A DNA stretch of 5,338 bases. Source: a bacterium. GTDB lineage: Bacteria > Actinomycetota > Acidimicrobiia > UBA5794 > ZC4RG35. Below are positions 1-5,338 of the stretch, one piece after another. The first letter of the stretch is position 1. Each line of letters starts with the position of its first letter. The stretch is from the NCBI GenBank assembly GCA_028819835.1, contig JAPPKR010000239.1, forward strand, positions 1 through 5,338, given 5' to 3'. The notes under the pieces were generated by a model. That model saw only the letters and a list, made by a program, of their open reading frames with translations, did not search any database and was not told where the DNA came from. The position numbers and the translations under genes are program-made.

Positions 1-728
1 GGACGGTGCTGCCTCTCTTTCAGTCGTCTCCCCGGGAACTCACCGGGATGGTGAGGGAGTCTGAGTCGCTCGGTCTAACCGGAGTGCTGGCCACAGACCA
101 TCTGGCCGGCTGGCGCCGTCCGGACTCCCCGGTGCTGGAAGCCACCACCGCGCTGGGTATGGTGGCGGCCGCAGCCGAGCGTCGAGTCGGTTCGCTGGTG
201 CTGCAGACGACACTGCGCCCTCCCTCCTACACGGCCAACGTGGCAGGCACTCTTGCCGCGATCTGCCGGGCGCCTCCCTTGATCGGCTTGGGGGTGGGCG
301 ACTCCAGGTCACGCGCCGAAAGCAACCGGCTGGGAATTGCCCTACCACCCTTTCCCGAACGCCTACGGCTTATGAGAGAGACCATTGCGGCGGTCCGGGC
401 TCGGGCCCCGGGCGTCGAGATATGGGTGGGAGGTTGGAGCCGGGAGGTGCGAGAGGTGGCGGCCGAACAGGCGGATGGCTGGAACGCCTGGGGCGGCGAG
501 CCTGCGGCATTCGAGGTTGCCGTGGACCAGATGAAGAAGATGAACCCCTCGGTAATTGTCAGTTGGGGAGGTCTCTTGGACACTGCCTGTTCGGTGGACA
601 CTCTTGGGAGAACCCTGTCAAGGAGGGTGGACGCCGGCGCACAGGCGCTGGTCGTGGCTCTCACTCCTCCGCGAGTCGCCACATTTCGCCGGTGGGCGCC
701 TGCCATCTTTAATCACGCTGCGCTCTGA
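1..728 (+). CDS. Luciferase-like (probably F420-dependent) oxidoreductase, 5' partial
   Basis: The frame is open to the left edge (first full codon at 3), so the true start probably lies upstream. A GTG at 6 is in frame, but the visible protein begins inside the usual first beta strand (LPLF). About 240 residues are visible, counted from that GTG. Landmarks of the bacterial luciferase/F420-dependent TIM barrel are a DH pair at residues 31-32 after an 'ESLGLTGV' helix-strand turn, a glycine-rich LGVGD strand near 95-99 followed by E105 and RLG, an 'ERLRLMRETI' helix, WVGG at 140-143, and ADGWN at 156-160. The family uses reduced F420 or FMN, in the cytoplasm, to reduce or oxygenate varied substrates; the substrate here cannot be told. 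It is short for the family (often 280-340 residues), and the stretch between residues 60 and 95 looks compact. It ends 30 nt before the aminotransferase gene. The fold is fairly sure; the cofactor is inferred from family resemblance. Confidence 0.8.
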   Translation, partial: TVLPLFQSSPRELTGMVRESESLGLTGVLATDHLAGWRRPDSPVLEATTALGMVAAAAERRVGSLVLQTTLRPPSYTANVAGTLAAICRAPPLIGLGVGDSRSRAESNRLGIALPPFPERLRLMRETIAAVRARAPGVEIWVGGWSREVREVAAEQADGWNAWGGEPAAFEVAVDQMKKMNPSVIVSWGGLLDTACSVDTLGRTLSRRVDAGAQALVVALTPPRVATFRRWAPAIFNHAAL

Positions 729-752
729 AACGGCGCCAATCGCTAGTAGCCT
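725..752 (+). promoter_or_regulatory. Possible promoter for a leaderless aminotransferase mRNA
   Basis: TAGCCT at 747-752 fits the actinobacterial -10 pattern TANNNT and ends 6 nt before the ATG at 759, the spacing expected if transcription starts on that ATG. CTGAAA at 725-730 matches TTGACA at four of six bases with a 16-nt spacer; it overlaps the stop codon of the upstream gene. The absence of a Shine-Dalgarno before 759 agrees with a leaderless start. The motif is short and could occur by chance. Confidence 0.3.
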
Positions 753-758
753 GCGAGT

Positions 759-1931
759 ATGGAATTCCGGCGCATTCACAATCTTCCGCCTTACGTTTTC
801 GCTCAGGTGGACCAGGCGAAGGTGGCTGCCCGCCGCGCCGGGGAGGACATTGTGGACCTCGGCTTCGGCAACCCCGACCTGCCATCGCCGCCATTCGTGG
901 TGGACAAGCTCACTGAGGCGGCCAACAAGGGGAAGAACCACCGCTACTCCTCGTCGCGCGGGCTGCCGAACCTCCGCCAAGCCATCACTGATCGGTACCA
1001 ACGACGCTTCGGGGTCTCACTCGACCCGGAGACACAGGTGGTGGCCACGATCGGCGCCAAGGAAGGACTGTCCCACCTGCTGTGGACCCTGGTCGACTCG
1101 GGGGACACCACGGTGGTGCCGGAACCCTCCTATCCCATCCACATCTACGCGCCGATTCTGGCCGGCTCCGACATTGCCCGCCTTCCGGTGGTCTCGGAGT
1201 CGGAGTACTTCGAAAGGCTGGAGGTGCTCTATCGCTCGTCCTGGCCGAAGCCGAGGGTGATCATCGTCTCCTTCCCGCACAATCCCACCACGACCTGCAT
1301 CGAACTGTCCTTCTTCGAGCGTTTGGTGGCGTTCGCCCATCACCACGGCGTGTTCATCGTCCATGACTTCGCGTACGCCGACATGCACTATGACGGCTAT
1401 CGGCCGCCGTCGCTCCTGCAGGTGGAGGGCGCCGCGGAGGTGGGGGTGGAGTTGTACAGCATGACCAAGGGCCACTCGATGGCCGGTTGGCGGATGGGAT
1501 TCGTGCTGGGCAACGCTCCTGCGGTGGCGGCCCTGACCAAGCTCAAGTCCTATCTCGACTACGGGACCTTCCAGCCCATCCAGATCGCAACCATCGTCGC
1601 CCTCAATTCCGGGGACGACTATGTCGATGAGGTGAGAGCGGTCTACGGCGATCGGCGCGATGCCCTGGTAGATGGCCTGAACAACTCCGGCTGGAAAGTG
1701 CTGAAGCCCCAGGGCACGATGTTCGTATGGGCGCCGGTCCCGGAGCCCTACGCGGAGATGGGGTCGGTGGAGTTTGCCCTGCACCTCCTGCGGGAGGCAA
1801 AGGTGGCGGTCAGTCCCGGAATCGGATTCGGCCCCAGCGGCGACCGGCACATCCGTTTCGCCCTGGTCGAGAACCGCCAGAGGATCGGCCAGGCGGTCAC
1901 CAGTTTGCGCCGGACGCTCGATCTTCTCTGA
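759..1931 (+). CDS. alaC: AlaC-like class I/II PLP aminotransferase
   Basis: A 390-residue fold-type I PLP aminotransferase that closely follows the pattern of E. coli AlaC (YfdZ, glutamate-pyruvate transaminase). Shared blocks are 'LPPYVF' near the N-terminus, 'RAGEDIVDLGFGNPD', 'YSSSRGLPNLR', 'GAKEGLSHL', 'PSYPIHIY', 'HDFAYADMHYDG', 'KSYLDYGTFQPIQ' and 'AKVAVSPGIGFG'. Active-site residues by family comparison are N175 (PHNPTT), D203 and Y206 (HDFAYAD) contacting the PLP ring, K237 forming the Schiff base (SMTKGHSMAGWR), R245 for the phosphate, and R366 (HIRFALVEN) for the substrate carboxylate. The expected reaction is alanine + 2-oxoglutarate to pyruvate + glutamate, in the cytoplasm. Related family members act on LL-diaminopimelate or other amino acids, so specificity is not certain. 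ATG 759 is chosen because the alignment starts there; it has no Shine-Dalgarno. The residues after K237 (GHS) differ from the more usual TYN/SYN. The threonine aldolase gene follows after 3 nt. Confidence 0.9.
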   Translation: MEFRRIHNLPPYVFAQVDQAKVAARRAGEDIVDLGFGNPDLPSPPFVVDKLTEAANKGKNHRYSSSRGLPNLRQAITDRYQRRFGVSLDPETQVVATIGAKEGLSHLLWTLVDSGDTTVVPEPSYPIHIYAPILAGSDIARLPVVSESEYFERLEVLYRSSWPKPRVIIVSFPHNPTTTCIELSFFERLVAFAHHHGVFIVHDFAYADMHYDGYRPPSLLQVEGAAEVGVELYSMTKGHSMAGWRMGFVLGNAPAVAALTKLKSYLDYGTFQPIQIATIVALNSGDDYVDEVRAVYGDRRDALVDGLNNSGWKVLKPQGTMFVWAPVPEPYAEMGSVEFALHLLREAKVAVSPGIGFGPSGDRHIRFALVENRQRIGQAVTSLRRTLDLL

Positions 1932-1934
1932 TCT

Positions 1935-2969
1935 GTGGCCTTTCCCGACGGAACCGCCGACTTTCGGTCCGACACCGTTACCAGACCCACCCCTGAGATG
2001 CGGCGGGCCATGGCGGAGGCGATGGTGGGCGATGACGTCTACCGCGACGATCCCACGGTCAACGCCCTGGAGGAAGAAGCGGCTTCTATCGTCGGCCAAG
2101 AGGCGGCGGTGCTCACTCCCACGGGGACGATGGGGAACCAACTGGGCATAATGCTCCAGACCCGGCGGGGAGAGGACGTGCTCTGCGACGCGGGGACGCA
2201 CCTGCGCAACGTGGAGGCGGGGGCGGGCGCCGCCCTGTCGGGAGTGGCCTTTCGAACCATGGACGTGGACGCCGGACGGATCACCCCCGCAGACATTGAC
2301 CAGGCGATGCAATTGGCAGGCAGCCTCTTCCCACGTATCGGACTGATGGTGTGGGAGAACACTCACAACATGTCGGGAGGGAGGGTGATACCCGCCGACG
2401 TGATGGCGGAAGGCAATCGGGCCGCCCGCCGACACGGCCTCTCCATCCATCTCGACGGGGCGCGGGTGTTCAACGCGGCGGTGGCCTCCGGACTTCCCCC
2501 GGCCCGGTTCGCCGAGGGGGTGGACACGGTGCAGTTTTGCTTCTCCAAGGGGCTGGGGGCTCCGGTGGGGTCCATTCTGTGCGGTTCTGCCGACCTGGTG
2601 GCCGAGGCGCGTTACCTCCGAAAGAGGCTGGGAGGGGCCATGAGACAGGCCGGCATCATTGCAGCGCCGGCCCGTATCGCCCTCCGGGACTGGTCCCGTC
2701 TCTCTGCCGACCATGAACTGGCGTCGCGCATGGCGCGCGGGCTGGCCGACCGTCATCCGGGATCGGTGGATCCCGAGATAACCGAGACGAACATGGTTCG
2801 GGTGGAGGTGGGGGAACTGTCGGGAGGATGGGCGCCGGTCCGCGCCCGGCTGAAGGAGTCGGGGGTGGTAGTCAGGGATCCCTTGGCCGGAACGGTGCGG
2901 CTGGTGACCCATCGCGATGTGGACGGCGCCGACGTGGAGCGGTTGCTGGCGGCTTTCACCCCGGATTGA
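1935..2969 (+). CDS. ltaE: Low-specificity threonine aldolase
   Basis: A 344-residue PLP enzyme of the beta-eliminating lyase/threonine aldolase family, which cleaves L-threonine or L-allo-threonine to glycine and acetaldehyde in the cytoplasm. The N-terminal signature 'DFRSDTVTRPTPEMRRAM' and 'VGDDVYRDDPTVNALEEEAA' is nearly canonical. Also present are 'LTPTGTMGNQL', H89 (DAGTHLRNVEAGA; stacks on PLP in the family), H144 (WENTHN), D174 and R177 (LDGARVFNA), the Schiff-base K205 (FSKGLGAPVGS), 'GGAMRQAGIIAAPA', and R322 (VRLVTHRDV), which binds the substrate carboxylate. Length is normal. The start is GTG 1935, seven residues before the conserved FRSDT block. It lies 3 nt after the aminotransferase stop with no Shine-Dalgarno, so translation probably depends on reinitiation by ribosomes leaving the upstream gene. 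E. coli LtaE is the nearest characterised pattern I can match. Stereospecificity cannot be read from the sequence. Confidence 0.92.
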   Translation: MAFPDGTADFRSDTVTRPTPEMRRAMAEAMVGDDVYRDDPTVNALEEEAASIVGQEAAVLTPTGTMGNQLGIMLQTRRGEDVLCDAGTHLRNVEAGAGAALSGVAFRTMDVDAGRITPADIDQAMQLAGSLFPRIGLMVWENTHNMSGGRVIPADVMAEGNRAARRHGLSIHLDGARVFNAAVASGLPPARFAEGVDTVQFCFSKGLGAPVGSILCGSADLVAEARYLRKRLGGAMRQAGIIAAPARIALRDWSRLSADHELASRMARGLADRHPGSVDPEITETNMVRVEVGELSGGWAPVRARLKESGVVVRDPLAGTVRLVTHRDVDGADVERLLAAFTPD

Positions 2970-3013
2970 CCGGGTAACCGTAGCTTTCCCCGCAGGGTCA
3001 TACCTCAGCACCA

Positions 3014-3964
3014 GTGAATTACGCAGTCCTCTTTCCCGGCCAGGGCAGCCAGTTCGTGGGAATGGGCGCCGATCTTTTCGAGGCTCGGCCCGATCTTCTG
3101 GGTGACCGCGTGGACGAACTGTTGGGTTGGTCCCTACGCGACCTCTGCCTGGCTGGACCCGAGGAACTGCTGGTCCGCACCGAGCGGGCCCAACCCGCGC
3201 TGTTCTGTCTCTCCTTTGCTCTGTGGGCCGAACTGTCGGACCGGCTTCCCCGCCTCCCGATCGCCGCCGCCGGCCACTCCTTGGGCGAGTACACCGCTCT
3301 GGCCGCGGCGGGGGTGTTCGGGTACGAAGAGACGCTGTCCGTGGTGTCGGCAAGGGGCCGGGCGATGGCCGAGGCCGCCGACGCCGAGGACTCGGGAATG
3401 GTGGCGCTGATGGGCGTGGATGATGACGTTGCGGAGGAGGTGGCCGAGGCCCGCCGAATGGAGGGAGGGCGGTTGGTGGTGGCCAATCTGAACGCTCCGG
3501 GTCAGGTGGTGATGGCTGGAGGGGCCTCCGACCTCGATTGGCTCGAGTCTCGGGGTCGCAGCCTTGGAATTCGCAGGATGGTCCGACTGCCGGTGGCCGG
3601 AGCCTTTCACTCCGGGTTCATGGCGCCGGCGGCCCGCAGGGTGGAGGAGGCCCTGGTCGGGCTCAGGTCGCATCCTGCCTGCTTCCCGGTATACGCCAAT
3701 GTGAGTGGCGAACCGATGGAGGGCGCCCGCGTCGCCGAGACCCTGGTCACCCAGGTGTCTTCCCCGGTCAGGTTCGCAGAGAGCCTCACAGCCATGGCGC
3801 GGCAGGGAGTCGAGGTCTTTGTGCATGTCGGCCCGGGCAAGGTGACCGCCGGCCTGGCCAGGCGCACCGTTCCCTCGGCGACGGTGCTGACCGTAAATGA
3901 TGTGGCAGGAGCGGCCAAGGTGGCGGAATCCATATCTAGCATGGAGTTTTCGCGAGGAGAGTGA
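3014..3964 (+). CDS. fabD: Malonyl-CoA:ACP transacylase
   Basis: A 316-residue protein with all the hallmarks of FabD, which moves malonyl from CoA to the phosphopantetheine arm of acyl carrier protein and so supplies the extender for type II fatty acid synthesis. The oxyanion-hole motif FPGQGSQ occupies residues 7-13. The nucleophile S89 is in GHSLGEYTAL, the malonyl-carboxylate-binding R114 is in SARGRAMAEA (its presence points to malonyl rather than acetyl transfer), and H199 of the catalytic pair is in GAFHSGFM. NLNAPGQVVMAG and VHVGPGKV complete the family pattern. Length is typical (about 310). The start is GTG 3014: an in-frame TAG lies at 2981, no other start codon falls between them, and the next ATG (3062) would remove the GQGSQ motif. 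There is no Shine-Dalgarno at normal distance; AGGG at 2994-2997 is 16 nt away. It follows ltaE by 44 nt and ends 2 nt before fabH. Confidence 0.96.
   Translation: MNYAVLFPGQGSQFVGMGADLFEARPDLLGDRVDELLGWSLRDLCLAGPEELLVRTERAQPALFCLSFALWAELSDRLPRLPIAAAGHSLGEYTALAAAGVFGYEETLSVVSARGRAMAEAADAEDSGMVALMGVDDDVAEEVAEARRMEGGRLVVANLNAPGQVVMAGGASDLDWLESRGRSLGIRRMVRLPVAGAFHSGFMAPAARRVEEALVGLRSHPACFPVYANVSGEPMEGARVAETLVTQVSSPVRFAESLTAMARQGVEVFVHVGPGKVTAGLARRTVPSATVLTVNDVAGAAKVAESISSMEFSRGE
3954..3960 (+). promoter_or_regulatory. Shine-Dalgarno for fabH
   Basis: GAGGAGA inside the last codons of fabD lies 6 nt before ATG 3967. It directly abuts the GTG at 3961, which is too close for that codon to be used. 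It therefore places the fabH start at 3967. Confidence 0.75.
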
Positions 3965-3966
3965 GC

Positions 3967-5058
3967 ATGACCAGGGCTGCAATTACCGGATGGGGAAAGT
4001 GCGTTCCCCCAACCGTGCTGAGCAACGCCGACCTGGAACGGATGATCGACACCTCCGATGAGTGGATCACGGTTCGCTCCGGGATCAAGGAGAGGCGGAT
4101 CAGTCATGTGGAGCCGTCCGAGATGGCCGCGGTGGCGTCCGAACATGCCCTGGCGGCCGCCGGTCGGGACATTGGGGAGATCGATCTGATCATTGTCGCC
4201 TCCTGCACTTCTGATTCCGTGATTCCGGCCACAGCAGCTCATGTGCACCGTTTGCTCGGCGCTCCGGTCCCCACCGCGGCTTTCGACCTCAACGCCAACT
4301 GCTCGGGTTTCGTCTATTCGTTGATCAACGCCGCCAAGATGATCGAGTCAGGCATGCATTCGAGGGTGCTGGTCGCCGCCACCGAACGACTCAGCGCCCT
4401 GCTCGACTTCACGGACCGGTCGACGGCGGTGCTGTTCGGCGACGCCGCCGGCGCGGTGGTCGTGGAGCCGACCGAGGAAGATCACGGTCTGCTCTCGGGT
4501 TTCGTGCAGATGGACTCTTCAGCCCTGGGGTATCTGGAGGTGTCCAACGACGGGCTCAGCGGGATGCCGGCCCGCGCCCTGGAGGCGGCCCATGGCGGGA
4601 TCACCATGAACGGGCGTGAGGTGTTCCGCCGGGCGGTGGTGGCCATGGGGGACCTGTCGGTGAGGGCGGTTGTCGAGGCCGGCCTGGGACTGGAGGAAGT
4701 GGACCTGCTCATACCTCATCAGGCCAACATGAGAATCATCGACGCTACCGCCAAACGGCTGAAACTCCCTTCCGAGAAGGTCTACACCAACATCCATGCC
4801 TACGGGAACACCTCGGCGGCGACCATCCCGGTGGCGTTGGTGGAGGCCTTGGAACAGGGGTACATCTCCGCCGGCGCCAACGTGGTGTTCGCCGCGTTCG
4901 GGGGTGGGCTGACCGCCGGGGCGGCCGTGCTCCGCTGGGGGGAGCGGACCCATCCCCTGGCGCGGAGCGAAGCCGCTCTTGCTCCAACCGACCGCAGCCT
5001 CATGGAGTTGTTGGAGGCCAATTTCCGGGTGTACGGGTATCCGGAGAAAATGAGATGA
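3967..5058 (+). CDS. fabH: Beta-ketoacyl-ACP synthase III
   Basis: A 363-residue thiolase-fold enzyme that condenses an acyl-CoA primer with malonyl-ACP to start each fatty acid chain. The Cys-His-Asn triad is complete: C112 (NANCSGF), H251 (PHQANMRI) and N281 (YGNTSAATIP), close to C112/H244/N274 of E. coli FabH. 'RSGIKERRI' near residue 40 and 'FAAFGGGLTAGAAVLRWG', which ends near residue 325, are also standard. The ATG start is preferred over GTG 3961 because a good Shine-Dalgarno stands 6 nt upstream and FabH proteins typically begin with a similar 'TRAAITGWG' strand. Two oddities lie near the active site: I86 aligns with the primer-gating Phe87 of E. coli FabH, and N111 replaces the usual small residue before the nucleophile. 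About 38 residues extend past the usual C-terminus. The gene follows fabD by 2 nt and overlaps fabG by 4 nt. 3-Ketoacyl synthases of other thiolase-fold pathways are an alternative, but the context supports FabH. Confidence 0.95.
   Translation: MTRAAITGWGKCVPPTVLSNADLERMIDTSDEWITVRSGIKERRISHVEPSEMAAVASEHALAAAGRDIGEIDLIIVASCTSDSVIPATAAHVHRLLGAPVPTAAFDLNANCSGFVYSLINAAKMIESGMHSRVLVAATERLSALLDFTDRSTAVLFGDAAGAVVVEPTEEDHGLLSGFVQMDSSALGYLEVSNDGLSGMPARALEAAHGGITMNGREVFRRAVVAMGDLSVRAVVEAGLGLEEVDLLIPHQANMRIIDATAKRLKLPSEKVYTNIHAYGNTSAATIPVALVEALEQGYISAGANVVFAAFGGGLTAGAAVLRWGERTHPLARSEAALAPTDRSLMELLEANFRVYGYPEKMR
5043..5046 (+). promoter_or_regulatory. Shine-Dalgarno for fabG
   Basis: GGAG within the end of fabH lies 8 nt before ATG 5055. 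It is short but well spaced, and works together with the ATGA stop-start overlap. Confidence 0.55.
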
Positions 5059-5338
5059 GCCGGGTCGCCCTGGTCACCGGAGGATCACGGGGGATCGGCC
5101 GAGCGGTCTGCATGGAGATGGCCGGACGAGGCTGTCGGGTGGCGGTCAACTATGCCCGACGCTCCGATGCAGCCGCAGAGGTGGTACAGGCCATCCGGCA
5201 GGCCGGGGGAGAAGCCCTGGCGATCGGCGCCGACGTGTCGGATGCCGACCAGGTGAACCGGATGTTCGAGGAGGCCAAGCAGGCCCTGGGCCCGGTGGAG
5301 ATCCTGGTCAACAACGCCGGGATCACCAGGGATGGGCT
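5055..5338 (+). CDS. fabG: 3-oxoacyl-ACP reductase, 3' partial
   Basis: The first 94 codons of a short-chain dehydrogenase/reductase; the gene runs off the right edge. The Rossmann nucleotide-binding motif TGGSRGIG occupies residues 8-15. 'NYARRS' at the end of the second strand carries arginines and lacks the acidic residue that favours NADH, so NADPH is likely. D60 in GADVSD should contact the adenine ring, and NNAG is at 86-89 followed by ITRDG, a typical FabG continuation. The catalytic Ser-Tyr-Lys lies beyond the window and cannot be checked. FabG reduces the 3-ketoacyl-ACP made by FabH. The start ATG overlaps the fabH stop as ATGA, which indicates translational coupling. Taken alone this N-terminus could be another reductase of the superfamily; its place directly after fabD and fabH makes FabG the best call. 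Confidence 0.92.
   Translation, partial: MSRVALVTGGSRGIGRAVCMEMAGRGCRVAVNYARRSDAAAEVVQAIRQAGGEALAIGADVSDADQVNRMFEEAKQALGPVEILVNNAGITRDG

Noticed and set aside
729..758. Terminator between the oxidoreductase and aminotransferase genes
   Set aside because: The 30-nt gap has no inverted repeat of useful length and no T-run.
556..1260. Overlapping + strand frame bridging the first two genes
   Set aside because: The translation is Arg/Trp/Ser/Thr-rich and domain-free, and it is out of frame with two well-supported genes.
2966..2986. Possible fabD promoter: TTGACC at 2966-2971 and TAGCTT at 2981-2986
   Set aside because: The two boxes are only 9 nt apart, too close to work as a -35/-10 pair. TAGCTT alone is too weak to list.
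2970..3013. Terminator between ltaE and fabD
   Set aside because: Only a trivial CGG/CCG pairing (2971-2980) is visible, with no stable stem and no T-run.
1017..3353. Very long open frame (778 codons) on the - strand across the aminotransferase, threonine aldolase and fabD
   Set aside because: Its product is low-complexity, rich in Arg, His, Gly and Pro, with no recognisable domain. It lies opposite three clear enzyme genes and is a by-product of GC-rich codon use.
3961..3963. GTG as the fabH start
   Set aside because: The Shine-Dalgarno abuts it with no spacer, while ATG 3967 has ideal spacing and matches the family N-terminus.
3134..3982. Long - strand open frame opposite fabD
   Set aside because: No recognisable motif and His/Arg/Gly-rich composition; fabD on the + strand explains the region fully.

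Overview
The window is GC-rich bacterial chromosome with six protein genes, all on the + strand and packed end to end. The two outer genes are cut by the window edges. The luciferase-like (probably F420-dependent) oxidoreductase, the high GC, the frequent GTG starts and the several starts without a Shine-Dalgarno all suggest an actinobacterial lineage, possibly a deep-branching or uncultured one. This is inference: no rRNA or other marker gene is present.

Layout. Positions 1-728: 3' part of a luciferase-like monooxygenase-fold oxidoreductase. Positions 759-1931: an AlaC-like class I/II aminotransferase. Positions 1935-2969: a low-specificity threonine aldolase (LtaE-like), 3 nt after the aminotransferase. 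Positions 3014-3964: malonyl-CoA:ACP transacylase (FabD). Positions 3967-5058: beta-ketoacyl-ACP synthase III (FabH), 2 nt after fabD. From 5055 to the edge: the start of 3-oxoacyl-ACP reductase (FabG), overlapping fabH by 4 nt. The largest gap is 44 nt, so no stretch over 300 nt lacks a gene. I see no tRNA, rRNA, CRISPR, insertion sequence, attachment site or convincing terminator.

How the genes work together. fabD, fabH and fabG form the initiation and first-reduction part of a type II fatty acid synthase. FabD makes malonyl-ACP, FabH condenses it with an acyl-CoA primer, and FabG reduces the 3-ketoacyl-ACP. acpP and fabF would be the usual next genes beyond the right edge. The two PLP enzymes upstream (transamination of alanine/pyruvate or related substrates, and threonine cleavage to glycine plus acetaldehyde) are probably co-transcribed with each other. 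They may run into the fab genes, because no terminator separates them.

This is mostly housekeeping metabolism, and I found no convincing new biological system. The points worth a second look are small: an isoleucine in place of the primer-gating Phe and an Asn before the nucleophile in FabH, a C-terminal tail on FabH, an unusual active-site loop in the aminotransferase, and a contrast between starts with and without a Shine-Dalgarno along the cluster.
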